The notes beneath the pieces were generated by a model. The model did not search any database. It was not told where the DNA came from and saw only the letters and a program-made list of their open reading frames with translations. Of a stretch of 64,000 nucleotides of DNA, positions 55,777-64,000 are shown one piece after another. Position numbers and translations under genes: made by a program. How positions within the stretch are numbered: position 1 is the first letter of the stretch; each line of letters begins with the position of its first letter. Origin of the DNA: Acinetobacter sp. ANC 4910 (GTDB taxonomy: Bacteria > Pseudomonadota > Gammaproteobacteria > Pseudomonadales > Moraxellaceae); NCBI RefSeq assembly GCF_004331035.1, contig NZ_SJNT01000009.1, forward strand, positions 97,573 to 161,572. Reading direction: 5' to 3'.

Positions 55777-55824
55777 CGAATCAATAAAAAAGCCAGTCAA
55801 TTGACTGGCTTTTTTATTGATTCG
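55777..55824. terminator. 48-bp perfect palindromic terminator
   Basis: Two 24-base arms (55777-55800 and 55801-55824) form a perfect inverted repeat with no spacer. The central AGCCAGTCAA / TTGACTGGCT is GC-richer and flanked by A6 and T6 runs, so it stops transcripts from both sides. Confidence 0.9.
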
Positions 55825-55849
55825 TATAAAGTCGTTTATCAGAAAAAAC

Positions 55850-56329
55850 TCACGGTAAGACCCGGCGTAAAGTTGCAAAACATTGTCCTGCTTTTTCATT
55901 ATTACAAAAGTTAATGGTCGTCGGATTTTTCCATTGTACAAAATACTGAGAAATTTCACCGGACTGGTCTTGCTTATACCCAGAACAGTCTGTTTCATTA
56001 TTATCGTATTTCACCTGTAACATTAAAATAGGAAGTTGAGCCGCAACATCTCTCGAAGCCTGATAATCATAGATTCCTGTAGACCATTCTTGACCACTTT
56101 TAATGAATACGTCGTTATTACTTTTAAAATTATAGTATTCAATACATTTTTTATTATTTGGAATTTCCATTCCCCACAAACCTACAATTTCAGGTCGTGT
56201 CATAATACGAATCGTATTGGCACCACGATCTGCCTCATCTTGAGCATCTTGTGTTGCAGTAGAACTTTCATTTGCCATGCTCATTGCTGAACATAACATC
56301 AAGATCACTGTAAGATATGCTTTTTTCAT
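55850..56329 (-). CDS. Exported protein of unknown function
   Basis: Protein of about 159 residues: a clear signal peptide MKKAYLTVILMLCSAMSMA, mature start NESST. Conserved-looking features are IVGLWGMEIPNNKKC near the middle and three more cysteines (DCSG, FCNNE, QCFATL), so disulfides are likely in the periplasm. Start at M8 of the longer frame (56350). Monocistronic and convergent with accC. Confidence 0.72.
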   Translation of the reverse strand: MKKAYLTVILMLCSAMSMANESSTATQDAQDEADRGANTIRIMTRPEIVGLWGMEIPNNKKCIEYYNFKSNNDVFIKSGQEWSTGIYDYQASRDVAAQLPILMLQVKYDNNETDCSGYKQDQSGEISQYFVQWKNPTTINFCNNEKAGQCFATLRRVLP

Positions 56330-56578
56330 ATAGTTAATCAGCCATTGCATCCCTGCAAATACGTTATCATATTTTTAAGCAAAACCACCGCTTATAACCA
56401 TTTCACTACAATCTATTTGTATAAAAAAATGCATTTTCATCATCATGGTACTAGCACTTTCCTCTTCGAAATCTATAGAATGATTTCCGACAGCTTTTAA
56501 AATCAAAGCTAATATTGAGTTTACTTTTATTTTCTTCAATTGCTAGAAAATCATAACGCTTAAATTAAGGATGATTAT

Positions 56579-58012
56579 TTGCAAATGCAAATCAGACAAC
56601 TTATAACTCCTTCCATTCAACAACAATCATATGCATTTTTAATAATCGCAACCGTAATTTTTGCTTGCTGTCTCATCGGGATATTTACACGTCCAATCAC
56701 TTTTTTAGCCTTATTATGGCCTGCTAATCCTATATTATTGGGGTTGTTTTTACGATTTCCAAAACTCAATATCCTTGGAGGTTGGTTGGGTGCAATTACC
56801 GCCTATCTCCTTGCAGATTTGGTTACAGGTAATTCAATTGAAATTACACTGTATTTAACTATATCAAATTTAATTAGTGTCTCCGTCCCTTTAATTTTGG
56901 TTCATCTCACAAAATTGGATTATCATGACTATAATAAAGGCTTGAGTTTTCTATATTTATTTACCATGTGTACTTTGGGAGGCTGTCTGCTAAGCGCTTT
57001 TTTTGCAGTTCAAAGTATCACACATGTACCAAACAGTTTTATGTCTCCAGAACGTTTTTGGACTGAATTTGGCATGTGGTGGACAGGAGAAGTTTTTAAC
57101 TTTGTGACTTTTCTCCCCTTAATTCTTACCTTCCCAGCAAAGAAAGAAAGTCGGCAATGGATTTTTGAACTCTTTACTGAGCCGTTAAAAACCAGTGATA
57201 TTTTACCTTTCATCGCTATTATCATTTCCGTCGCTTTCACGCACATATTTTTTGGCCCAGGTTCACTACTTTATCCTTTAGCAGCCTTAATTTGGGCAGC
57301 ACTTAGCTATAGATTATTCACTGTTGCCTTTATTAATAGTGTGGTCTGCATAGTGACCTACCATAGCTTAACCTACTTTTACTTATCATCTTCATCCAAT
57401 GCTTTCTTAAGCACGACCATATCTATTCGTATTGGGTTATGTATGCTTGGAATTGCACCACTTATTCTGTGTGCAATCAGCCAAAATCGTCAAAAGCTTT
57501 ATCATCAAGTCCTCGACTACGCAAATCATGACAGTTTAACAAACACATTAAATCGACGATATTTTCTGGAACAAAGTCAATTATTTATTCAAGAATTTCA
57601 AAATAAATCTGTAGCTATTTTAATGATAGATATTGACCATTTTAAGCAAATGAATGACCGATATGGTCATCATGTTGGTGATTTGGTGTTGCAACATTTC
57701 GCAAAATTAGTAAAACACAAAATTGGTTTTAATGATTTATTCGCACGTATTGGTGGCGAAGAATTTACTGTGCTAACGCTGAATACATCACTAAAAGAAG
57801 CAATTGAATTAGCAGAACGCATTCACCATAGCATCGAAACCGCAGTTTTAAATATTGAAAATCAGTTTCAAATTCAGATGACCATTAGCATCGGCATCGC
57901 ACATCAAAGCTTACCTTTATCTGGAACATTACAACAACTGATTGTTCGAGCAGACCAAGCCCTTTATAGTGCAAAAGCACAAGGGAGAAATCAGATTATT
58001 ATTTCGACTTAA
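56579..58012 (+). CDS. MASE1-GGDEF diguanylate cyclase
   Basis: Membrane protein of 477 residues. About eight N-terminal helices form a MASE1-like sensory domain (ALLWPANPILLGLFLRFP), then a GGDEF domain with active-site GGEEF at 392-396, so it should make cyclic-di-GMP. The inhibitory RxxD site before it is absent: the residues are GFND. Start at a TTG with AAGGA seven bases upstream. Confidence 0.9.
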   Translation: MQMQIRQLITPSIQQQSYAFLIIATVIFACCLIGIFTRPITFLALLWPANPILLGLFLRFPKLNILGGWLGAITAYLLADLVTGNSIEITLYLTISNLISVSVPLILVHLTKLDYHDYNKGLSFLYLFTMCTLGGCLLSAFFAVQSITHVPNSFMSPERFWTEFGMWWTGEVFNFVTFLPLILTFPAKKESRQWIFELFTEPLKTSDILPFIAIIISVAFTHIFFGPGSLLYPLAALIWAALSYRLFTVAFINSVVCIVTYHSLTYFYLSSSSNAFLSTTISIRIGLCMLGIAPLILCAISQNRQKLYHQVLDYANHDSLTNTLNRRYFLEQSQLFIQEFQNKSVAILMIDIDHFKQMNDRYGHHVGDLVLQHFAKLVKHKIGFNDLFARIGGEEFTVLTLNTSLKEAIELAERIHHSIETAVLNIENQFQIQMTISIGIAHQSLPLSGTLQQLIVRADQALYSAKAQGRNQIIIST

Positions 58013-58047
58013 TGAGTATAAGGCAGTAGATCTGGAGTAAAACAATA

Positions 58048-59538
58048 ATGAAGTTTTCGGAATATCAACAGTATGATGGTTTAGGATTAGCTGAACTGGT
58101 CGCTAAAAAAGAAGTTCACCCTCATGAGTTACTGCTCACAGCACTCCTAAGGGCTGCGGAAGTAAATCCTAAGCTCAATGCTATTACAATTCCAATGCAT
58201 GACTATGCACAAAAATGCTCTCAACAATCTCTTCAAGGTGCGTTTGCAGGCGTTCCATTTCTTGTAAAAGATTTATTTCAAGAGTTTAAAGGCTATCCAA
58301 GCACCTTTGGTAGTAAAGCATTTAAACGCGCAAATTATATTGCCCAAACCAATTCTGAAATTGTCAATCGCTGGGAAAAGGCGGGTATTGTGACGTTTGG
58401 TCGAACCAATACACCTGAATTTGGAATAAAAAGCATTACTGAGCCAGAAGCATGGGGAACTTGCCACAATCCATGGAATTTAAAGCATAATAGTGGTGGT
58501 TCTTCAGGCGGATCAGCCTCTGCTGTTGCAGCTGGTATAGTGCCTCTTGCCGGTGCAGGCGATGGTGGCGGTTCTATCCGCATCCCTGCTTCTTATTGTG
58601 GTTTGTTCGGCCTAAAGCCCAGTCGAGGTCGAACACCGTGGGGACCACATTTAAGTGAAGCCATGCATGGAGCAGCTATGCAACATGTATTGACCAAATC
58701 AGTGCGAGATAGTGCAGCCATGCTGGATGCTACACATGGCTCCGAACTACATTCTCTTTTTTCAATTAAAACACCAGAGCAAAGCTATCTAGATATTATT
58801 CAACGCCCACCTAAAAAACTCAAAATTGCCTATAGTGTGAAATCTCCTATAGGAACCAAGGTTTCTAGTGAAGCAGAAGTAGCGATTTTACATACTGCAC
58901 AGTTACTCGAATCTTTAGGACACATCGTGGTTGAGGCTCAACCACCTATCAATGGCATGTCATTAGCCAAAGACTTTATCACGACTTGGTTTAGCCAGTT
59001 CGCTTATACCATTCAAGAAACACGGGCTCAGCTTAATATTCAAAATGATGATTTTGAATTGGATTCATTAGCTTTGGCTGCATTTGGCGAAACGACAACA
59101 GCATTACAATATATTCATAATCTTAATAATTGGGGCCAATATGCAGCGCAGATGAATCATTTTTTTGAACAATATGATTTGTATCTCATTCCATCAACTG
59201 CAACTACAGCACCTAAAAATGGTGAAATTAAAACACCCTTATGGCAAAAACAATTGTTAAAAGGTCTGCTCAAAATAGGACAAGCACATCGACTTGCAGA
59301 AGGAAAATTTATTGAAAAAATTATTAAAGAAAATCTGAAATGGGTGCCATTTACCCAACTAGCCAACATTACAGGCTTACCTGCAATGTCCGTTCCACTT
59401 TATTGGAACAACAATCAACTTCCTTTAGGCTCACAATTTGTTGCACCCTTCGGCAGAGAAGACCGACTTTTACAATTGGCACAACAATTGGAACAGGCCC
59501 AACCTTGGGCAAAAAAATATAGTGAAATTAAGATTTAA
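58048..59538 (+). CDS. Amidase signature family protein
   Basis: Hydrolase of 496 residues with a Ser-Ser-Lys triad: K74 in VPFLVKDLF, the GGSSGGSASAVAAG motif at about 150-163 and nucleophile S176 in GDGGGSIRIPAS. By layout it is close to NylA-like amidases and other bacterial amidases; substrate unknown. It starts 36 bases after the diguanylate cyclase on the same strand, and its last 11 bases overlap the convergent MFS gene. Confidence 0.88.
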   Translation: MKFSEYQQYDGLGLAELVAKKEVHPHELLLTALLRAAEVNPKLNAITIPMHDYAQKCSQQSLQGAFAGVPFLVKDLFQEFKGYPSTFGSKAFKRANYIAQTNSEIVNRWEKAGIVTFGRTNTPEFGIKSITEPEAWGTCHNPWNLKHNSGGSSGGSASAVAAGIVPLAGAGDGGGSIRIPASYCGLFGLKPSRGRTPWGPHLSEAMHGAAMQHVLTKSVRDSAAMLDATHGSELHSLFSIKTPEQSYLDIIQRPPKKLKIAYSVKSPIGTKVSSEAEVAILHTAQLLESLGHIVVEAQPPINGMSLAKDFITTWFSQFAYTIQETRAQLNIQNDDFELDSLALAAFGETTTALQYIHNLNNWGQYAAQMNHFFEQYDLYLIPSTATTAPKNGEIKTPLWQKQLLKGLLKIGQAHRLAEGKFIEKIIKENLKWVPFTQLANITGLPAMSVPLYWNNNQLPLGSQFVAPFGREDRLLQLAQQLEQAQPWAKKYSEIKI

Positions 59539-60706
59539 CCTTAGCCAAACGGTCTTTCTGTACTTTATTGGGCAATCCCGCAACAAAAATTAAGCCAGTA
59601 AATACAGAAAGTCCTGCAATCATGAAAACATGTTCACCTGAAATTTCAGTCCAGTACTTACCCGCCAACAAACTACCAGAAGCAACACCTAATCCCCACA
59701 TTGTGCTATAAAGTGCCTGTCCACGTCCCTGCTGTCCAGACATAAAATTTTCAAAGATAATACGCATCGCAATCATATGAAAAAGACCAAAACTAAAAGC
59801 ATGAATCGTTTGAGCGAATAATTGCATCAAAAACATATTCGGGAAAAAGCCGACGATTAACCATCGAATACCCGTCAGTATCAAACAAATGCTCACCAAG
59901 AAACGCCATGAGAATGTCTTAAGAAAGATATTCGCAAAAGCAAACATAATAATTTCTGCTATTACACCAATCGCCCATAAAAACCCAATTTCAGTTGTTG
60001 AGTAACCAACCTGCTTAAGATAATTACTGTAAAAACTATAAAAAGGAGCATGTGATAGCAACATTATAAATTCAATAAGGAAAAAGGATGCGACTACTGG
60101 TTTTTTTATAATTGGCCATAGCGGTTCAAGTTGTTTTTGTGATTTTGGTGCACTTTTAGGTTCATGAATGGTGAATGACCATAAAAATGCTAAAAATGAG
60201 ATACAAAGCAATAAAATGGGAAGCGTAGAAATAGGGATTATTTCTAATAATGCCCCTATACAAAATACACCTGTGATAAAGCCTATAGACCCCCATTTTC
60301 GAACTTTCCCATATAATTCTGCTTTTTTTTCACCCAACCAGAATAATGTCACACCTTCAAATTGCGCTAAAATTGCATTTTGGAAGAAACTGAAAATCAA
60401 CATCAGCAAGGCGATCGACTGAAAACTATTTGGTATAAGAAAAATTAAAAACCATATACAAGCTTCCATCCAAGTAGCAATTCTGACTAACAACATCCGT
60501 TTACCAGACTTATCAGCCACCCAGCCCCATATGAATGGTGCAAAAAAACGAGTGATAATTGCTATGGAAGATAAAACACCAATTTCCTGAAAATTAAAGC
60601 CTTGGTCTTCTAAATAAAGACTCCAATACGGCATAAATGTTCCAACAATGCAATAGTAAAAAAGATAGAAACCACCTAGTTTAGTTGTCATTGGAAGAGG
60701 TTGCAT
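59528..60706 (-). CDS. MFS transporter, HcaT-like
   Basis: Twelve-helix carrier of 392 residues. The opening YLFYYCIVGTFMPYWSLYLE and FFAPFIWGWVADKSGKR resemble the phenyl propionate permease/HcaT and nucleoside-proton symporter-like group. Substrate unknown. AAAGGA precedes the ATG. The 3' end overlaps the amidase gene on the opposite strand, so the two gene ends are interlocked. Confidence 0.85.
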   Translation of the reverse strand: MQPLPMTTKLGGFYLFYYCIVGTFMPYWSLYLEDQGFNFQEIGVLSSIAIITRFFAPFIWGWVADKSGKRMLLVRIATWMEACIWFLIFLIPNSFQSIALLMLIFSFFQNAILAQFEGVTLFWLGEKKAELYGKVRKWGSIGFITGVFCIGALLEIIPISTLPILLLCISFLAFLWSFTIHEPKSAPKSQKQLEPLWPIIKKPVVASFFLIEFIMLLSHAPFYSFYSNYLKQVGYSTTEIGFLWAIGVIAEIIMFAFANIFLKTFSWRFLVSICLILTGIRWLIVGFFPNMFLMQLFAQTIHAFSFGLFHMIAMRIIFENFMSGQQGRGQALYSTMWGLGVASGSLLAGKYWTEISGEHVFMIAGLSVFTGLIFVAGLPNKVQKDRLAKVKS

Positions 60707-61852
60707 TAAGTTGCATTCCTTTGTATTTTCAATAAGTTAATGAATTATATAGTTACATGGGGTTGTATACAGTTTGCGTGTTTTGCAGATGAACAGTCTA
60801 CAAATCTTTTTTAAGAAAATTATTTCAAAATTTGTATACTTTAAAAAATATGCCATATTTTATCACTTTAGATGATAGATACCCATAGCTCGAAGAATAA
60901 GAATAAAGGACTGCTCCTTTTCTAGATTAAATAAACAATTAAATCTGGTAAACTGTAATGTAAAAGAGGATAAATTATTTTAACGTCGAAAATAAGAATT
61001 GTTCATAAGTCTTCACTTAAACACTAACCTTAATTTATTAAAATATATGAACCCATATTGTCAAAGGATTGGAAACAATTAAACTTAATCATTTAACATC
61101 ACCATTACTTATAATGATTAATAAATCTAAACCCTTCTTAAGTTATGAGTTCACCAACTTGAATCATTAAATTGTTTTGATGACAAAGCTAATAAGCACA
61201 TAAAGATGCTTAAATCCATGCAAAATAATCTGAGACATTTCGAGCTTTGGTTTTAACTAAATTGTACGTTCTTCAGTAAGCTAAATAAAGTCTCTATTTT
61301 ATTGCACTATCTCGGGTAATATCCATCTTCTTTTGATATCTAATCTTTCGACTAATTATTCAGCCATTTTAATATCTACCATATGTCCATTCTGATAATC
61401 TTTACTCGCAATCTCTCCTGGCTAATTCATAATTAAATATAGCTTCGAAAAAGAACCCATCCATCGAGTTTTTACCTCGTTTTTCAATTACTAATAAAGC
61501 CTATACCATTGAATCCGCTAATTTTTACAGATAGCTAATGTTGTTTAATAGATCTATAGATAATAACTTTATTTTTATCAAAATATGATCCAAAATCGTC
61601 AAATTTCCATTTATGCTTATTCATTAATCATTTTTATCGTAAGCATATTTTTCAAAAAATTTTAGTTTGAATTCAAATAGCCATGACATTTGCTCATCAT
61701 TACATCTACATTAAAAATCAATTTTTAGAGTTTTTTATGCATTTTATACTATTAAAAAAATTCACAATATTTGGTTATTTTAGTAAAAAAATTTATATTT
61801 ATTAAGAAATTATTTATCAAGAAAAGCCACCTTAGGTGGTTTTTCTAATCTA
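60707..61852. other. AT-rich non-coding stretch with possible transposase relic
   Basis: Apart from short runs on the minus strand no intact ORF is found. The minus strand around 61270-61300 encodes IETLFSLLK, whose Glu-(6)-Lys spacing matches the end of the IS4-family YREK signature, with frameshifts and stops on both sides. I cannot identify more. A weak hairpin lies near 60906. Confidence 0.4.
61821..61845. terminator. Terminator after small hypothetical gene
   Basis: AAAAGCCACCT / AGGTGGTTTTT stem with no unpaired centre beyond the TA. Confidence 0.75.
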
Positions 61853-62083
61853 TTAATAACTAGGAAGCTCTAAACTGATTTTCTCAATAAATTTCTCTTG
61901 CTCATTCAGGTTTATGAATTTCAATCTTTTCACGCTACCCACATTAAAATGAATTACAACAAAAAAAGATGGTTCACTCTTAATTTCCATATACTGAATT
62001 AAATCTGTATTAACGATCACATCATTTACACGAATTAGCATCCTAGCACCACAATTAAAAACTTCCTCTATATTAATAATCAT
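61853..62083 (-). CDS. Small hypothetical protein
   Basis: Frame of 76 residues ending just before a good terminator, which supports it as a real gene. LIRVNDVIVNTDLIQYMEI and a hydrophobic middle strand FFVVIHFNVG suggest a small beta-rich fold. No family recognised and the Shine-Dalgarno is poor. Confidence 0.55.
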   Translation of the reverse strand: MIINIEEVFNCGARMLIRVNDVIVNTDLIQYMEIKSEPSFFVVIHFNVGSVKRLKFINLNEQEKFIEKISLELPSY

Positions 62084-62659
62084 AAAATATAAAATCTAGA
62101 GAAATATTATAGATTAATTGAACGATTAGTTCATGATCAAACAACATTAGAAAATTTAAATTAACTTAACAAATTCATAAATTTAAACTATATTAAAAAT
62201 ACCAATACCGTAAATACAAATAAATCATTTTTTTGTAAATCTAAATAATAAAATTAAGTACAGATAAATTGCTATAAATTTTAAAAAATCTAAATCCTGG
62301 CAAAGATAAAGACTACCAATTAGAGAACTAGTTAAAATATAAAACTACTTAACTAGACTAATTTAATTTTATTAAAAAACTAAATAAATGAAAAATGTTC
62401 AACTATTTCCATAATAGATTCCTCGCTGAAATTAAAACCATGCATTTAATTTTTTAAATCTAAATGTCAAAATTACCCTTGTGTAATTAAATATAAACTA
62501 AAATTAACGATTAAAATTTCAAGATTTTTAAAAAAATATTAATCAAAAACTTAATAATATTAATACTAGAATCTATTGAAATCCCATAGCGGTAGGAAAA
62601 ATATAAAATTTAGGGTAACTGAATATTTAAAGTTTTATTTTATATTATCATAATGTATA
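62084..62659. other. AT-rich gap
   Basis: About 575 bases of very AT-rich DNA with no ORF, terminator or repeat that I can support. Confidence 0.6.
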
Positions 62660-63290
62660 TAAATTACTTAAGTCGTGCAAATGTATTCTGAACTAAGTGC
62701 CTAATTTTATATAACGACTAAGGCATATAATTATTGTTCTATCGTGTATTGGATTTCTTTGGAATATTTGCCCTGATTACTGATTTTTCTATTTATTCTC
62801 TCAATAATTTCGAGTTATATCCCTTATCAGCACAAAGAACATCAGTATCTGTTCAATCTACTTTATCAACTAATATAGGTGCAACTTTCGCATCATGAGT
62901 TAAAAATTTAATTAGGTTCTCATTCGAATCTACTGCCAAATGAATTTTAGAACTATTCCCACCGTTACTTCTTAAAATGTCCTGATCCTCAACCCTATAG
63001 TATGTTGATGAGTTTGAATATGATTGCCATCAATAAATACTTATTCTATATCAAGATATTGAGATAATAATTAAATATTTTTAGTAGCTTATTGTCTTTA
63101 GACCAACGAGTGAATTATTTAAAGATCGTGTTAGATTTACCTAAAAAATTCTGATAAATCTCGCCAAAGACAGCCAGCTCTAATTCTATAAAGAATTGCT
63201 TCGATAAAATTTCTCAGCTTATGCTTAAGATAGATACCAAAATTGTGGCTAGTAGATTTCAGCTTTAACCCTTGTTGATCAGTCAGCATT
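62660..63290 (-). pseudogene. IS5-family transposase relic
   Basis: Read in several frames on the minus strand, pieces of an IS5-type transposase appear in the right order: LRNFIEAILYRIRAGCLWRD, WSKDNKLLKIF, VFIDGNHIQTHQHT (first Asp of DDE), GGNSSKIHLAVDSNENLIKF, ADKGYNSKLLRE (second Asp), SLYKIRHLVQNTFARLK. At least three frameshifts and many stops interrupt it, so it is dead. No terminal repeats could be found. The remainder to 63403 shows nothing more. Confidence 0.85.
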
Positions 63291-63403
63291 GAATGTTACT
63301 TTCTCGTTTTTTTCACAGTGAAAGTAAAAAATCCTAATCAATTGAAACTTAAATAATGATTGAGTTTAAGAATAACCAATAAAATAGCTTGTCATGTAAT
63401 GAC

Positions 63404-63727
63404 TTAGGACGTATAAAACACCGCAAGCCAGATGGTAATTTGATTGGGATCAGTCCAAACTACCTTATGTTTGAGATGTGCAGGAATATTAATGTAATCG
63501 CCCGCGGACAATTTACATGTTGAACCGCTCTCAAATTCTAAAGTTGCTTCCCCTTCAACAAGCATGATCCATTCACTCTCATCCTGATCATACCACCCTG
63601 TATCAGGAGAGCAATGCCCTTTAGAAATAATACGCTCTATCCTTATTGTTGAAGCATGAATAATGTTCTCAAATACTTCTAAACTTAGATCTTTCGGCAG
63701 TGAATCAAATATATTGACTGAATTCAT
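63404..63727 (-). CDS. Cupin-domain protein
   Basis: Single-domain cupin of 107 residues. Conserved segments are GHCSPDTGWYDQDESEWIML reduced to SPDTGWYDQDESEWIMLVEG, GDYINIPAHLKHKV and WLAVFY. Function unknown; small cupins of this kind often bind a metal. Start chosen at M3 (63727), but 63733 is equally possible. It lies just downstream of the rRNA operon terminator on the same strand. Confidence 0.82.
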   Translation of the reverse strand: MNSVNIFDSLPKDLSLEVFENIIHASTIRIERIISKGHCSPDTGWYDQDESEWIMLVEGEATLEFESGSTCKLSAGDYINIPAHLKHKVVWTDPNQITIWLAVFYTS

Positions 63728-63825
63728 GCCCATAAATTCACCTCAACTTATATTTCTTATCATTGGAGAGTTTTATTATAGAATGGGCAAATAAATTTAC
63801 TCTTATTTTATAATGTGTAATAAAG

Positions 63826-63857
63826 AAACACCCCCTAACGTTGGTTAGGGGGTGTTT
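63826..63857. terminator. rRNA operon terminator
   Basis: AAACACCCCCTAAC / GTTAGGGGGTGTTT, 14-bp perfect stem with a 4-nt loop, followed on the minus strand by a T-rich tail, nine bases after the 5S gene. Confidence 0.9.
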
Positions 63858-63865
63858 AGAATAAT

Positions 63866-63981
63866 GAGCTGGCGATGACTTACTCTCACATGGGTAACCC
63901 CACACTACCATCAGCGCTAAGAGGTTTCACTTCTGAGTTCGGGAAGGGATCAGGTGGTTCACTCTTGCTATTGTCGCCAGC
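63866..63981 (-). rRNA. rrf: 5S ribosomal RNA
   Basis: The minus strand reads as a complete 5S rRNA of about 116 nt: closing stem GCTGGCGAC with GTCATCGCCAGC, and the conserved loop CCTTCCCGAACTCAGAAGTG. It is the 3' end of an rRNA operon whose 23S and 16S genes lie beyond the window edge. Exact ends are estimated from the stem. Confidence 0.95.
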
Positions 63982-64000
63982 ACAACTGTTTATGACTATT

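Overview
The window is chromosomal DNA of an Acinetobacter-type gammaproteobacterium. The evidence is a low G+C content (I estimate about 38-40%), an Acinetobacter-like 5S rRNA, a umuDC locus carrying a box like the Acinetobacter UmuDAb/DdrR operator, and many small proteins of the kind seen only in that genus. There is no prophage, plasmid backbone, CRISPR array or tRNA gene. Most of the window is core metabolism in short operons closed by intrinsic terminators.

Layout. (1) 1-1.9 kb: the end of a hydroxymethylglutaryl-CoA lyase gene, convergent with cysK. (2) 2.0-8.4 kb: pyrimidine catabolism on the minus strand: rutA-B-C-F-G, then a beta-hydroxyacid dehydrogenase in the place where a RutE-type reductase is expected. 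rutD lies upstream behind its own terminator. A sigma-54-type promoter and RutR-like palindromes precede rutA. (3) 8.6-16.1 kb: plsB, an ArsR/BigR-type regulator with a SulP transporter, sstT, a DUF1275 protein and a DUF2058 protein. (4) 16.2-27.6 kb: a Fur-boxed TonB receptor, a mechanosensitive channel, several small unknowns, an ABC exporter coupled to a MaoC hydratase, an AraC regulator, gcvH and an MFS pump. (5) 27.7-29.1 kb: DAHP synthase behind an aromatic-codon leader peptide with a competing-stem attenuator, followed by a second aromatic-rich leader ORF. I rate this the most interesting part of the window. (6) 29.1-38.9 kb: fatty-acid desaturase with its ferredoxin reductase, class III alcohol dehydrogenase, a phospholipase D lipoprotein, a MocR/EamA divergent pair, a DNA glycosylase and two small membrane proteins. 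(7) 39.0-39.2 kb: a 200-bp MITE-like element. (8) 39.5-45.2 kb: an acyl-CoA dehydrogenase / kinase-like / phosphatase / SDR operon facing a LysR regulator, then a nitroreductase. (9) 45.5-50.6 kb: fumC behind a near-perfect Fur-like palindrome, a GalE homologue lacking its catalytic lysine, the tusDCB-tusE sulfur relay and an HxlR regulator. (10) 50.8-60.7 kb: umuDC, aroQ-accB-accC, a MASE1-GGDEF diguanylate cyclase, an amidase and an MFS carrier. (11) 60.7-64 kb: an AT-rich, decaying stretch with an inactivated IS5-type transposase, two small genes, and the 3' end (5S rRNA and terminator) of a minus-strand rRNA operon.

Starts were moved inward from the longest possible ORF wherever a Shine-Dalgarno sequence, a signal peptide or an overlapping neighbour made this clear. 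Function calls come from reading motifs and recalling families. No database search was possible.
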